DNA of 53,384 bases from Labilithrix sp. (GCA_019637105.1 JAHBWF010000038.1:1-53384), one strand, 5' to 3'. Shown: positions 30,586 to 39,887, counted from the stretch's first letter. Numbers and translations are program-made. Notes: generated from the letters alone by a model not told the origin.

Positions 30586-31728
30586 ATGTCGTCTCAACGC
30601 CGTCGTCTCGCTCTCGTCTTGGCCGCGCTTCCCCTGGTCTTCTACGCCTACGCGTGCAGCGACGACGCCACGCCGCCGGGGACCGACGAGGAAGACGGCG
30701 GCGCGGAGGACGGCGGATCCGCCGACGGCGGCGGCCAGGGGACCGACTCCGGGAAGGAAGACGGCGGCGCGAGCGACGCGGGGGACGCCGGCGACGGCGG
30801 CGACGAGGAGCCCGCGTGCGCCGGCAACCCGCTGACCGCCGACGGCGGTCCCGCCGACGGAGGCGTGGTCACCGTGCCGTTCGCCGCCCTCAAGGCGATC
30901 GGCACCGGGTTGTTCCTCGACGGCCCGCAGTTCATCGACGACGGCTCGGACGGCGGCGCGCTCGTCTACTCCGAGGTCAACTCGCAGCGGATCGTCCGCA
31001 CGGGGCCGGACGGCGGCGCGGCCGTCCCTTTCCGCGCGACCGAAAACGCGGCCGCGCTCCCCATCGGGAACGCCACGGCGGGGGGCTACCTCTACACCAC
31101 GCTCGCGCGGACGAGCGGCGGCGGCGGCGTCCTCCGCATGCTGCTCGACGGCGGCTCCCCGACCGGCTTCGACGGCGGGCCGGCGAACAGCCCGAACGAC
31201 GCCGTCGGGTCGTCGAAGGGCTTCGTCTACTTCACCGATCCGGCGTTCCAGTCGGGCGCCAGCACGGGGATCTATCGGCTCGCCCCGGACGGCGGCGTGA
31301 CGACCATCACCACCTTCGTCGGGGGCGATCAGAACCGAGCCGACGGCATCGCGCTGTCGCGCGACGAGTCGGCGCTCTACGTCGGGTTCTTCGACGCGAG
31401 GCGCGTCACGCGGTACACGGTCGACGCCGACGGCGTCGCGAAGAACCCGCAGCTCCTCGACTTCACGACGACCGACAACCCGACCGGCATCGCGATCGAC
31501 GTCGCGGGCAACCTCTGGATCGCGGAGAACGGCGACGGCGTGAACGGCCGCGTCGAGGTGATCAGCCCCGCCGGCAAGAAGTGGGGCGAGATCCCGTTCC
31601 CCGACGCGCGGCCCACCGGCGTCGCGTTCGGCGGCAAGGACAACACGACCGCGTACATCACGACCGAGCGCGGCGGCGATCCGGGGACGCTCTACGTGCT
31701 CCCGATCCGCTGCGCCGGCGTCCGCTGA
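30586..31728 (+). CDS. SMP-30/NHL-like beta-propeller lipoprotein
   Basis: GGAGGACACCC precedes the ATG, a good ribosome binding site. The 380-residue product has a lipoprotein signal (FYAYACSD, Cys24) and a 55-residue Asp/Gly-rich linker. A six-bladed propeller of SMP-30/gluconolactonase type follows: NDAVGSSKGFVYFTDPAF, ADGIALSRDESALYVG, NPTGIAIDVAGNLWIAENG and PTGVAFGGKDNTTAYITT. Such lipoproteins are common in Polyangia. Catalysis is uncertain; binding or structural roles are equally possible. The gene lies 45 nt after the lipase-like gene and ends near a convergent terminator-like hairpin. Confidence 0.88.
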   Translation: MSSQRRRLALVLAALPLVFYAYACSDDATPPGTDEEDGGAEDGGSADGGGQGTDSGKEDGGASDAGDAGDGGDEEPACAGNPLTADGGPADGGVVTVPFAALKAIGTGLFLDGPQFIDDGSDGGALVYSEVNSQRIVRTGPDGGAAVPFRATENAAALPIGNATAGGYLYTTLARTSGGGGVLRMLLDGGSPTGFDGGPANSPNDAVGSSKGFVYFTDPAFQSGASTGIYRLAPDGGVTTITTFVGGDQNRADGIALSRDESALYVGFFDARRVTRYTVDADGVAKNPQLLDFTTTDNPTGIAIDVAGNLWIAENGDGVNGRVEVISPAGKKWGEIPFPDARPTGVAFGGKDNTTAYITTERGGDPGTLYVLPIRCAGVR

Positions 31729-31802
31729 TCGCGCGCCTCCCCGCTCCACAGCTTTCACCGAGCCTGGGGAAAACTGAGGAAAACTCGTGGCGATCTGCCT
31801 CG

Positions 31803-31821
31803 CCGTGACCGACCGTCACGG
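31803..31821. terminator. Convergent-gene hairpin
   Basis: CCGTGAC (31803-31809) and GTCACGG (31815-31821) flank the loop CGACC. The site lies between the convergent propeller and glycosyltransferase genes, so it could serve both. An overlapping alternative pairing (CCGACCGT/ACGGTCGG) exists. Confidence 0.5.
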
Positions 31822-31844
31822 TCGGCGGGGCCCGAAACGGAGGC

Positions 31845-32993
31845 TCACGGCGGGCTCGACGCGCCCCGCTCGGCGACGAGACGCTCCAGGCGCGCGTAGA
31901 CCGCCTCGTAGCCGGCTCGCATCGCGTCGAGGGAGAACGTCTCCACGACGCGCGCGCGGGCCGCGCCGCCGCGGCGGCGCCGCTCGGCCGCGCCGGCGGC
32001 GATCGCGCTTCGCATCGCGCGCGCGAGCGCCTCGGGGCTCCGCTCGGCGGCGAGCCAGCCCGTCGCGCCGTCGCGGACGATCTCCGGGATCCCGCCCGTC
32101 GGCAGGGCGACCACCGCGCGCTCCATCGCCATGGCCTCGAGGAGCGCCACGCCGAGGCCCTCCTGGCGCGCGCTCGAGAGCGCGAGATCCGACGCCGCGA
32201 TCGCGTCGCGGACGTCGCCGGCGTGCCCGGCGAAGCGCACGCGCGTCGAGAGGCCGAGGCGCCCGGCGAGCGCCTCGAGCGAGGCGCGCTCGTCCCCGGC
32301 CCCGACCACGTCGAGCTCGGCGTCGGGGACCTCGGCGAGCGCCCGGAGCGCGAGATCGAGGCCCTTGCGCCGGTCGAGCCGCCCGAGCGCGACGAAGCGC
32401 ACCGGCCGTCGTTCGTCGGACGCCGGCGCGGGCCCGCGCGCGCGCGGCGCGAAGCGCGCGGTGTCGACGCCGTTGTAGACGAGCGACGTCTTCGCCCCCT
32501 CGGCGAGGAGCCGGCCCGCGCGCGCGGTCGCGACCGCGCGGACGTGCTCGCTGATGAAGACGACGGCGTCGGCGCGCCGGAGCGACCAGCGCGAGAAGGG
32601 CCAGCAGCTCGGATCGTCGTAGACCCGCGTCGAGTGCTCGGTGCGGACGACGCGGGCGCCGGCGCGCCGCGCGGCGCGCGTGCCGAGGACCTGCGAGGCG
32701 AAGGTGTGGAGGTGGACGACGGTCGCGCGCCGGCGCTCGAGCACGCCGGACAGCCACCGGACGTCGCCGGGCCCGAGCGCGCTCGCGAGGTACGGGAGCG
32801 GCCCCTCGCGGACGGGCCCGCGATCGTCGACGTCGAGGCCGGCGTCGCGGAAGAGCGCGCGGAGGGCGTCGCTCGGCGTGAACAGCGCGACCGAGTGGGC
32901 GCGCGTCGCCGTCGCGCGCGGCGCCGCGAGGTCGACGAGCATGCGCTCGGCGCCGCCGACCTCGCCGGCGGAGACGACGTGGACGACGCTCAC
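31845..32993 (-). CDS. GT4-type glycosyltransferase
   Basis: The product is 382 residues from the GTG at 32991-32993. Its GT-B fold starts SVVHVVSAGEVGGAERMLVDLA. The C-terminal donor-binding half contains LGRLDRRKGLDLALRAL, VGAGDERASLEALAGRLGL and SARQEGLGVALLEAMAMER with the GT4 E-x7-E pattern. The donor and acceptor sugars are not predictable. Its start overlaps the stop of the flippase gene (GTGA), so the two are coupled. Its likely job is extending a lipid-linked or surface glycan in the cytoplasm. Confidence 0.9.
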   Translation of the reverse strand: MSVVHVVSAGEVGGAERMLVDLAAPRATATRAHSVALFTPSDALRALFRDAGLDVDDRGPVREGPLPYLASALGPGDVRWLSGVLERRRATVVHLHTFASQVLGTRAARRAGARVVRTEHSTRVYDDPSCWPFSRWSLRRADAVVFISEHVRAVATARAGRLLAEGAKTSLVYNGVDTARFAPRARGPAPASDERRPVRFVALGRLDRRKGLDLALRALAEVPDAELDVVGAGDERASLEALAGRLGLSTRVRFAGHAGDVRDAIAASDLALSSARQEGLGVALLEAMAMERAVVALPTGGIPEIVRDGATGWLAAERSPEALARAMRSAIAAGAAERRRRGGAARARVVETFSLDAMRAGYEAVYARLERLVAERGASSPP

Positions 32994-34327
32994 GCCGCCT
33001 CCCCGCGCTTCGCCTCGGACGGCGCCGCCTCGAGCTCGGCGAGCCGCCTCCGGAAGCGGAACCAGAAGATGACCGCGACGACGAGCTGGACGAGGGACGT
33101 CGAGAGGGCGATGCCCTCGAGCCCGAAGACGCGGACGAGGACGAGGTTGCCGACGACGTTGGTGCCCGCGTTCAGGATCCCCATCGAGATCATGATCGCG
33201 CCGTTCTTCGTCGCGACGTGGGCCCGCGCGAGCACGAGGAGCGCGCCGAACGGCGCGAGCCCCACGAGGTGGTACGGGAGGAGCTCGGCCATCCGTTCGA
33301 CGCCGGCCTCGTCCATCTGGCCGTGGAGGAAGACGAAACGGAGCAACGGGCGCCGGACCGCGAAGAGGAGGACGGACGCGGCGAGGAGCAGCCCGCAGAC
33401 GCTCGCGAGCGCGCGGTGGACCGTGCGCCGGATCGTGACGAGGTCGCGCCGCGCGAAGTCGTCGGAGAGGTGGCTCATTAGGACGGGCAGGAGCGCGGCC
33501 TGCAGGAGCGACGTCGGCAGCGTCGCGACGTCGCCCGAGTAGCGCAGCATCGTGCCGCCGCCGACCACGGCCGTGAGCCCCGCCATGAGCTGATCGACGA
33601 CCGGGTTCACCCGGGTGACCGCGCCGCCGCCGACCTCGGAGGAGGCGAGGCGCGCGAAGGCCATCAGCGCGGGCGGCCGGTCGAAGCAGAGCGCGATCCG
33701 CAGGTCGAGCGCGCGCACCGCGAAGGCGGCGAGCACCGACGCGGCGACCACCTCGCCGGCGAGCGAGGCGACCGGCACGAAGGCGATCCCCGCGCTCGAG
33801 TGCGTGGAGGCGAGGATCCCCACGTTGACGAGCATGCCGACGAAGCTCGCGATCGGCTGGATGAAGAACTGCCGCTCCACGACGCACAGCGTGCTGAAGA
33901 ACGTGCGCGTGCTCATCGCGACGAGGTAGAGCGAGAACGGCGGCACCATGCGCGCGGCGACGCCGAACGCGGCGTCGTCGTAGCGGACGCGGAACCACAC
34001 GAGCGCGCCGACGCCGACGACGAGCGCGATGAGGCCGCCGACGAGCCACGTGTGCGCGAGGAGCGAGCCGCGGAGGCGCGCGAGCCCCTCGGGGCGCGCG
34101 AGGCGCTCCTCGGCGAGGATCGGCACGAGCGACGAGTCCTGGTGCATCGAGAAGACGAGCGACCCGGCGAACGCGAACACCGCCCACGCGAAGTAGTAGA
34201 CGTCGGTGGCGTCGCCGCGCCCGAACCAGTACGCGTAGAGCAGAGGGAGCGTCGCCTCGAGCGCGCGGAAGCCGACCTGCGCCGGCAGGACGAGCAGCGC
34301 GGTCCGCGCGATCCCTCGCTTCTTCAC
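32990..34327 (-). CDS. MurJ/Wzx-type lipid-linked glycan flippase
   Basis: The 445-residue product has about 12 hydrophobic segments and the MOP-superfamily (MviN/MurJ, Wzx) pattern. Visible segments include TDVYYFAWAVFAFAGSLVFSMHQDSSLVPIL near the N-terminus, VAMSTRTFFSTLCVVERQFF in the middle and ILNAGTNVVGNLVLVRVFG near the C-terminus. It starts with GTG after AGGAG at an 8-nt spacing. It should move an undecaprenyl-linked precursor across the inner membrane. Pairing with two glycosyltransferases suggests an exopolysaccharide or surface-glycan role rather than peptidoglycan, but this is inference. Confidence 0.88.
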   Translation of the reverse strand: MKKRGIARTALLVLPAQVGFRALEATLPLLYAYWFGRGDATDVYYFAWAVFAFAGSLVFSMHQDSSLVPILAEERLARPEGLARLRGSLLAHTWLVGGLIALVVGVGALVWFRVRYDDAAFGVAARMVPPFSLYLVAMSTRTFFSTLCVVERQFFIQPIASFVGMLVNVGILASTHSSAGIAFVPVASLAGEVVAASVLAAFAVRALDLRIALCFDRPPALMAFARLASSEVGGGAVTRVNPVVDQLMAGLTAVVGGGTMLRYSGDVATLPTSLLQAALLPVLMSHLSDDFARRDLVTIRRTVHRALASVCGLLLAASVLLFAVRRPLLRFVFLHGQMDEAGVERMAELLPYHLVGLAPFGALLVLARAHVATKNGAIMISMGILNAGTNVVGNLVLVRVFGLEGIALSTSLVQLVVAVIFWFRFRRRLAELEAAPSEAKRGEAA

Positions 34328-34527
34328 CGCCGGAGCTCCTGGTAAGGCTGAGCTCGCGCGTCTGCGGGGGGGCGGCGCATGGGCGACCGGGTTCTACAGG
34401 CTCCCGGGGCGGGGCGGTAGGTCTCGCTCGGCCTGCCCCGCGCCGGCGCTCGGCCTGCGCGCCGGGACGAGGGCGCGCGCCGCCGCCGTCGCGCCTGTGT
34501 TTGCCGGGGACCCGGGCCTGGTGTAAC

Positions 34528-34537
34528 GGAGGCCTCC
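34528..34537 (+). promoter_or_regulatory. Ribosome binding site inside a perfect palindrome
   Basis: GGAGGCCTCC is self-complementary and contains the GGAGG Shine-Dalgarno sequence of the glycosyltransferase ATG at 34539. Intermolecular pairing or protein binding could mask it. Confidence 0.4.
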
Positions 34538-34538
34538 C

Positions 34539-35870
34539 ATGTCGCTGGGGGTCCGCGAAAGTTCCCACTCCTCCGCGACGTCGCCCGCGCCCTCGGACGA
34601 CGGACGGATCCCGCTCGTCCGCGCCCGCCGCAAGGCGCGCGTCTTGTTCATCAACGACACCGCGCGCAACGGCGGTCCCGGCCGGAGCCTCTTCTACATC
34701 CTGCGCTTCCTCGATCCCGAGGTCGTCCACCGCTCGGTGGTCCTGCCGCGGCCCGGCGTGATCAGCGAGCTTTACGCGAGCCGCGGCGTCACCGACGACC
34801 TGCTCTTCGAGCCCGACCTCGTCGAGAACCCGATCGAGCCGCGCGACCGGCCGATGGCGCGCGAGGATTTCGACGCCCCCGCGCACGTCCGCGGCGCGCG
34901 CGGCGCCGTCAACGTGCTCCGCGCCGGGCGCGCGATGGCGCGCCTCACGACGTTGATCCGCCGCGGCGCCTACGATCTCGTCTACTGCAACGGGACCAAC
35001 GCCGATTTCGCGGGCGGGCTGCTCGCCTGGACGACGGGCGTCCCGGTCCTCTGGCACGTGCGCTACACCTCGCTGCCGAAGGCCGTGCGGGGCCTGCACG
35101 ACCGGCTCGCCGCGAGCCGAGGCGTCGCGCGGATCGTGTGCGTCTCGAAGGCGAGCGCGGGCCTCTTCCCGCACTGCCCGGAGAAGGTCCGCGTGATCCA
35201 CAACGCGCTCGACACCGACGAGTTCGACGTCGCGGGGATCGCGCCGCGCCTGAAGCAGGAGCTCGGCTTGCCGGCGGACGCGGTCGTCTTCGGGAGCCAG
35301 GGCCGCATCCTCCCGCGCAAGGGCTACGTCGAGATGATCCAGGCGGCCCGGATCGCGCTCGCGTCGATGAGCGAGGACGAGCGGCGCCGCGCGTTCTTCG
35401 CCGTGCTCGGCGACACGCCGGAGGACATCCGGCCCGATCACCTCGCCGAGTGCCGGGCGCTGGTCTCGTCGCTCGGGCTCGACGACAAGTTCCGCTTCCT
35501 CGGCTTCTGCGCGGACATCAAGCCCTACGCCGCCGACTTCGACGTCGCCGTCGTCCCGAGCGTCTACGCCGATCCGCTCCCGCGGGCGGTCATCGAGGCG
35601 ATGGCCCTGAGCAAGCCGGTGATCGCCTTCGACGTCGGCGGCGTCTCGGAGATGCTCCAGGGCGGGACGACGGGGACGCTCGTGCGCGCGGGCGACTCCG
35701 AGGCGCTCGCGCGCGAGATGGTCCGCTACCTCCGCGATCCGGAGCTCCGCGAGGCGCAGGGACGCGCGGGCCGGCTCCGGGTCGAGCGGGAGTTCGACGG
35801 GGCGATCCAGGCGCGCAGGATCCAGAACCAGATCCTCGAGGCGTCCGGCCTCGCGCTCGACCCGGGGTGA
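34539..35870 (+). CDS. GT4-type glycosyltransferase
   Basis: The 443-residue product has a GT-B fold: RVLFINDTARNGGPGRSLFY at about 33-52, YDLVYCNGTNADFAGG, and VSKASAGLFPHCPEKVRVIHNALDTDEF at the domain junction. The donor site contains GRILPRKGYVEMIQAARIAL and PSVYADPLPRAVIEAMALSKPVIAFDVGGV, with the E-x7-E type pattern of GT4 enzymes. It is divergent from the flippase gene over a 211-bp gap, and probably acts in the same glycan pathway. The acceptor is unknown. Confidence 0.9.
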   Translation: MSLGVRESSHSSATSPAPSDDGRIPLVRARRKARVLFINDTARNGGPGRSLFYILRFLDPEVVHRSVVLPRPGVISELYASRGVTDDLLFEPDLVENPIEPRDRPMAREDFDAPAHVRGARGAVNVLRAGRAMARLTTLIRRGAYDLVYCNGTNADFAGGLLAWTTGVPVLWHVRYTSLPKAVRGLHDRLAASRGVARIVCVSKASAGLFPHCPEKVRVIHNALDTDEFDVAGIAPRLKQELGLPADAVVFGSQGRILPRKGYVEMIQAARIALASMSEDERRRAFFAVLGDTPEDIRPDHLAECRALVSSLGLDDKFRFLGFCADIKPYAADFDVAVVPSVYADPLPRAVIEAMALSKPVIAFDVGGVSEMLQGGTTGTLVRAGDSEALAREMVRYLRDPELREAQGRAGRLRVEREFDGAIQARRIQNQILEASGLALDPG

Positions 35871-35918
35871 GGCGCCGGACAACGCGGGCTCGACCCGGGC
35901 TCGCTCCGATCGCGGCGT

Positions 35919-35938
35919 GCGGGGTCGAAGCGCCCCGC
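35919..35938. terminator. Hairpin between convergent genes
   Basis: GCGGGG (35919-35924) pairs with CCCCGC (35933-35938) around TCGAAGCG, between the glycosyltransferase stop and the Cys-rich lipoprotein stop at 35941. Confidence 0.4.
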
Positions 35939-35940
35939 GG

Positions 35941-36573
35941 TCACGGGCTCGGGGCGCAGGCGCTCGGCGCGGCCCAGGCGCACGTGTCGGCGCACGTGTA
36001 CGTTCGCTTCTCGCCGTCGTCGCAGTCCGCGAGCCGCCGCTCGACCGTCCCGGGCACGCAGCGATCCTCGGCGACGGTCTCGCCCTTGCATTTCGTCTCC
36101 GTCCACGTGCAGTCGTTGCGGCAGGCGCGGATCTTCGTCCCGCAGTAGCCGCACGTCTCCGTCGACGCGACGCCGGGGATGCAGTGATCGGGGCCGCGCT
36201 TCTCGTCGCGGCACGGGCCGTAGGGGCCGACCGCGCCGTCGAGGCAGACGGCGACTTGCCGCCCGCACTGACCGCACGTGTGCACGAACTCCTCGCCCGG
36301 CTTGGAGCAGGCCGAGCCGGTCGGCGGTCCGATCGGCCCCGGCGGCCCGTAGTCGACGCCGTCCTCGTCGCCCCCGCCGTCGCCGCGGCCGCCGTCGGAC
36401 GAGCCGCTCGGGCCGCCCTCGGGGACGGTGACGCCGTCGTTCGATCCTCCGTCGACGCCCGAGCGATCCCCCGCGGCCTCGCCGGTCTCGCCGACCGCGC
36501 AGGCGACGCCGAGCGCGCCGGCGACGACGACGCGCGGGGCGAGGCGGAGGAGGGAGCGACCGCGCCGCTTCAT
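35941..36573 (-). CDS. Cys-rich lipoprotein (shared module, short form)
   Basis: The 210-residue product has a lipoprotein signal (GALGVACAV, Cys25), an Asp/Gly linker of about 55 residues, and then a disulphide-type domain. This domain has CGQCGRQVAVC, CGYCGTKIRAC, NDCTWTETKCKGE, EDRCVPGT and CADTCAWAAPSAC. The spacing of Cys and Trp matches the protein encoded directly upstream. The family has no function I can name; it is probably an exposed envelope protein. It lies 52 bp after the longer paralogue, on the same strand, with no obvious ribosome binding site. Confidence 0.8.
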   Translation of the reverse strand: MKRRGRSLLRLAPRVVVAGALGVACAVGETGEAAGDRSGVDGGSNDGVTVPEGGPSGSSDGGRGDGGGDEDGVDYGPPGPIGPPTGSACSKPGEEFVHTCGQCGRQVAVCLDGAVGPYGPCRDEKRGPDHCIPGVASTETCGYCGTKIRACRNDCTWTETKCKGETVAEDRCVPGTVERRLADCDDGEKRTYTCADTCAWAAPSACAPSP

Positions 36574-36625
36574 GACCCCCGGCGGTCTCGCCGCGGCGGC
36601 CGCGCGTCGTGGATCGCGGCGGACG

Positions 36626-37732
36626 TCACAGCGACGTGACGGTGGCCGAGAGGTTGAACGTGACCGGCGCGTCGGCGCCCTGGAAGTTGCCGACGTAGAT
36701 CCACACCGAGCCGCCGGGGTCGACCGTCGGGCTCTTCGCGCCGAAGAGGCAGGCCGCGTACGCCAGGTTGCTGTTGCACGACAGCTCGGCGCCGCTCAGG
36801 CAAAGCCGCCGCGCGGCGGCGTCCGGGGGGACGCTCGCGTACGCCGCGACGAGCACGCTCGGCTTGGGCTGGCCCGCGACGGTGCTCACGCCGACGTCGA
36901 CCTTGGCCGCGGTCGCGTTCGGGTTTCGGAGCTCGACGTAGAGGTAGTGGGAGTCGGTGATGCTCGAGACGGTGCACGGCGCGCTGCCGGCCGTGAGCCG
37001 CTTGATCTTCTCGTCGAGCTGGGTGAAGTCCCGCGACGTCGTCGCGCCGACCGCGCCGCCGAGGGTGAGGATGCGCGAGGCCTCCTCGCAGGAGATCGCC
37101 GGCGGATCCCACGCGCAGCTCGCGTTGCACGTCCACGGCCGCGTCACGCCGCCGGTGCAGCCCTCGGTCCGCGCCTCGGTCGTGCCGGCGAGGCAGCGAT
37201 CGGGGGCGGTGACCTCGCCCTGGCACGGCTCCGCGACCCACGCGCACGCCGCGCTGCACGTCCGGCTGGTCGTCCCGCAGTAGCCGCACGCGGTGCTCGG
37301 CTCGGTCGCGCCGGGCACGCACGCGTCGTCCGGCTCGACGCACTGACCGAAGCCGGTCACGACCTTGCTCGGGCTGCAGGAGGCCGTCTCCTTCCCGCAC
37401 TTGTCGCCGCAGGGCCGCTCGTAGATCTCGCCGACGACCGCGCACGGCGCGCCGGGGACGGGCTCCCAGCCTCCGTCGCCGGCGTCGCTCGGGGTTTCCG
37501 CGTCGCCGCCGTCGCCCGTCGCCGCGTCGTCGTCGGTCGCGCCGCCGCCGCCGCCCTCGTCGCCGGCGCGGCCGTCGCGCGCGCGCGCGTCCGCCTGGCT
37601 CGACGCGTCCGGAGCGTCTCCGTCGACGCGCTCGGGATCCGCGCTGCACGCGACGAGGAGCGCGAGGGTCGCGGAGACCGACGAGGCCAGGAGACGGAGG
37701 GGCGATCGCGATGGAACCGAGGGCGAGGGCAT
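36626..37732 (-). CDS. Cys-rich lipoprotein (shared module, long form)
   Basis: The 368-residue product has a lipoprotein signal (TLALLVACSAD, Cys29) and an Asp/Gly-rich linker to about 90. The same Cys-rich module as the neighbour follows (CGYCGTTSRTC, AACAWVAEPCQGE, PDRCLAGT, CNASCAWDPP). A C-terminal beta-sandwich-like domain (about 215-368) contains HYLYVELRNPNATAAKVDVG and ends PVTFNLSATVTSL. GGAG lies 6 nt before the ATG. An AT-rich patch with a Fur-box-like sequence is 45 bp upstream of the start codon. The function is unknown. Confidence 0.85.
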   Translation of the reverse strand: MPSPSVPSRSPLRLLASSVSATLALLVACSADPERVDGDAPDASSQADARARDGRAGDEGGGGGATDDDAATGDGGDAETPSDAGDGGWEPVPGAPCAVVGEIYERPCGDKCGKETASCSPSKVVTGFGQCVEPDDACVPGATEPSTACGYCGTTSRTCSAACAWVAEPCQGEVTAPDRCLAGTTEARTEGCTGGVTRPWTCNASCAWDPPAISCEEASRILTLGGAVGATTSRDFTQLDEKIKRLTAGSAPCTVSSITDSHYLYVELRNPNATAAKVDVGVSTVAGQPKPSVLVAAYASVPPDAAARRLCLSGAELSCNSNLAYAACLFGAKSPTVDPGGSVWIYVGNFQGADAPVTFNLSATVTSL

Positions 37733-37776
37733 GGGCTGCTCCTTCGAGGGGCGCGGGGGGACGGCGGAGTCATCGT

Positions 37777-37795
37777 ATTAATGATAGTGAAAATC
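37777..37795. promoter_or_regulatory. Fur-box-like sequence in an AT-rich patch
   Basis: ATTAATGATAGTGAAAATC matches the 19-bp Fur consensus GATAATGATAATCATTATC at 13 positions. It lies 45 bp upstream of the Cys-rich lipoprotein start, where its promoter should be. The whole patch 37771-37810 is unusually AT-rich for this genome. Confidence 0.3.
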
Positions 37796-37840
37796 AAATT
37801 CATTTATTGGCTGAGGTAAAGATCGCCTGCCGCGGCGAGG

Positions 37841-37974
37841 GCGCCCCGATCGAGCGGCGCGCCGCGGCGAGTCCTCGTCGCCGGCGCGGATCGAGCCGGC
37901 GAGGGGCGCGCCCCGATCGAGCGGCGCGCCGCGGCGAGCCTCGTCGCCGGCGCGGATCCGGGCGGCGAGGGCTC
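37841..37974. repeat. 67-bp tandem duplication downstream of typA
   Basis: A unit starting GCGCCCCGATCGAGCGGCGC begins at 37841 and again at 37908. The copies differ slightly (for example GAGTCCTCG versus GAGCCTCG). Each copy holds a GC-rich dyad, so the pair may act as a double terminator for typA (minus strand, stop at 37991). Confidence 0.65.
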
Positions 37975-37990
37975 CCCGACGCGCGGCCGA

Positions 37991-39874
37991 TCACTCTTCG
38001 ATGGCGGCCGGGAAGCTCGAGATCCCGCGCGCGCCGGCCTCTTCGATCGCCTCGGAGCGCCGCGGGCGCTTGTTGATCGCGAGGATCTGCTTGCGGACGC
38101 GGACCGCGTCGGGGGTGACCTCGACGAGCTCGTCGGCGTCGATCCACTCCATCGCGGTCTCGATCGTGAGCGTGCGCGGCACGGCCAGCATGACGTTCTC
38201 GTCCTTGCCGTGGTTGCGCACGTTCGTCTGCTTCTTCTCCTTGACGAGGTTGCAGTCGGCGTCGCTCGGGCGGTTGTGCTCGCCCACGATCATGCCCTCG
38301 TAGACCTCGACGCCGGGGGAGATGAAGAACTCCCCGCGCGCCTGGAGATGGTTCATCGCGTACGGCGTGGCGACGCCCGGGCGGTCGGCGACGATCGCGC
38401 CGAGCTGCCGCTTCGCCATCGCGCCGCCCCACGGCTCCCAGCCGTCGAAGACGGTGGTGAGGAGGCCGGTGCCGCGCGTCGACGTGAGGAACTCTCCGCG
38501 GAAGCCGATGAGCGCCCGGCTCGGGACGCGGAACTCGAGGCGCGCGCGGCCGTGGCCGTGGTTCGTCATCTTGGTCATGCGCCCGCGGCGCTGGCCGAGG
38601 CGCTCGGTGACGACGCCGATGAACCCCTCGGGCACGTCGATGACGCAGAGCTCGTACGGCTCGTGAGGCACGCCGTCGATCTCCTTGGTGATGACCTCGG
38701 GGTTGCCGAGCTGCACCTCGTAGCCCTCGCGGCGCATCGTCTCGACGAGGATGCCGAGCTGCAGCTCGCCGCGGCCGAGGACGGTGAAGGTGTCGGGCGA
38801 GTCCGTGTCCTCGAACCTGAGCGCGAGGTTCTTCCGCGTCTCGCGGACGAGGCGCTCGCGGAGCTGCCGGCTCGTGAGGAACTTCGACTGCTTGCACTTG
38901 CCGGCGAGGGGCGACGTGTTCACGCCGACGCGCATCTTGATGGTCGGCTGCTCGACGACGATCCGGGGGAGCGCGCGGCCCTCCCAGCCCTCGGACAGAT
39001 CGGTGATCGTGTCGCCGACGTCGATGTCCTCGATCCCGGCGATGGCGATGATCTCGCCGGCCTGGGCCTCCGAGGTCACGGTGCGCTTCAGCCCCTCGAA
39101 CGTCGAGAGCACCTTGATGGCGGCCTTCGCCTTCGTGCCGTCCTTGAGGACGCCCACGGGCTGGTTGGCCTTGATCGTGCCCGCGGTGATGCGGCCGATG
39201 GCGAGGCGGCCGACGTACTCGTCGTGGTCGATGTTGTTGACGACGATCTGGAGAGGCGCCGCCGGATCGCCCTTCGGCGGCGGCACCTTCGCGAGGATCA
39301 TGTCGAACAGCGGCTGGAGGTTCGTCGACGGATCCTCGAGCGACGTCTTCGCGACGCCGTCGCGGCCGATCGCGTACAGGACCGGGAAATCGGTCTGGGC
39401 GTCCGACGCCTCGAGATCGATGAACAGATCGAAGATCTCGTTGAGGACCTCGTCGGGCCGGGCGTCCTGGCGGTCGATCTTGTTGATGACGACGATGACC
39501 GGGAAGCCGAGCTGGAGGCACTTCGTCAGGACGAAGCGCGTCTGGGGGAGGGGCCCCTCGGCGGCGTCGACCAGGAGGATGGCGGCGTCCGCCATCATCA
39601 GCGTGCGCTCGACCTCGCCGCCGAAGTCCGAGTGGCCCGGCGTGTCGACGACGTTGATCTTGATGACCTCGCCGTCCTTCGTCTTCCAGCGGACGCTCGT
39701 GTTCTTCGCGAGGATGGTGATGCCGCGCTCACGCTCGAGATCGTTCGAGTCCATGACGCGATCGGCGACGGCCTCGTTCTCGCGGAACGTACCGGCCTGC
39801 TTGAGCATGTGGTCGACGAGCGTTGTCTTGCCGTGGTCGACGTGCGCGACGATCGCCACGTTTCTTAGCTGCAT
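37991..39874 (-). CDS. typA: Ribosome-associated GTPase TypA/BipA
   Basis: The 627-residue product is full length for the family. G motifs: AHVDHGKTT (G1), RERGITI (G2), DTPGHSDF (G3) and NKIDRQDA (G4). The EF-G-like domains II, III and V follow, then the TypA-specific C-terminal domain with [17 protein letters not shown] and [13 protein letters not shown]. It binds 70S ribosomes in response to stress or low temperature and aids 50S assembly. There is no Shine-Dalgarno sequence; a TAGACG hexamer lies 7 nt before the ATG, which suggests a leaderless mRNA. Confidence 0.98.
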   Translation of the reverse strand: MQLRNVAIVAHVDHGKTTLVDHMLKQAGTFRENEAVADRVMDSNDLERERGITILAKNTSVRWKTKDGEVIKINVVDTPGHSDFGGEVERTLMMADAAILLVDAAEGPLPQTRFVLTKCLQLGFPVIVVINKIDRQDARPDEVLNEIFDLFIDLEASDAQTDFPVLYAIGRDGVAKTSLEDPSTNLQPLFDMILAKVPPPKGDPAAPLQIVVNNIDHDEYVGRLAIGRITAGTIKANQPVGVLKDGTKAKAAIKVLSTFEGLKRTVTSEAQAGEIIAIAGIEDIDVGDTITDLSEGWEGRALPRIVVEQPTIKMRVGVNTSPLAGKCKQSKFLTSRQLRERLVRETRKNLALRFEDTDSPDTFTVLGRGELQLGILVETMRREGYEVQLGNPEVITKEIDGVPHEPYELCVIDVPEGFIGVVTERLGQRRGRMTKMTNHGHGRARLEFRVPSRALIGFRGEFLTSTRGTGLLTTVFDGWEPWGGAMAKRQLGAIVADRPGVATPYAMNHLQARGEFFISPGVEVYEGMIVGEHNRPSDADCNLVKEKKQTNVRNHGKDENVMLAVPRTLTIETAMEWIDADELVEVTPDAVRVRKQILAINKRPRRSEAIEEAGARGISSFPAAIEE

Positions 39875-39881
39875 GGGGGCG

Positions 39882-39887
39882 CGTCTA
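39882..39887 (-). promoter_or_regulatory. -10-like TAGACG placed for a leaderless transcript
   Basis: TAGACG on the minus strand lies 7 nt before the typA ATG, in the short gap after the MFS gene. This suggests that typA has its own promoter. Confidence 0.45.
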
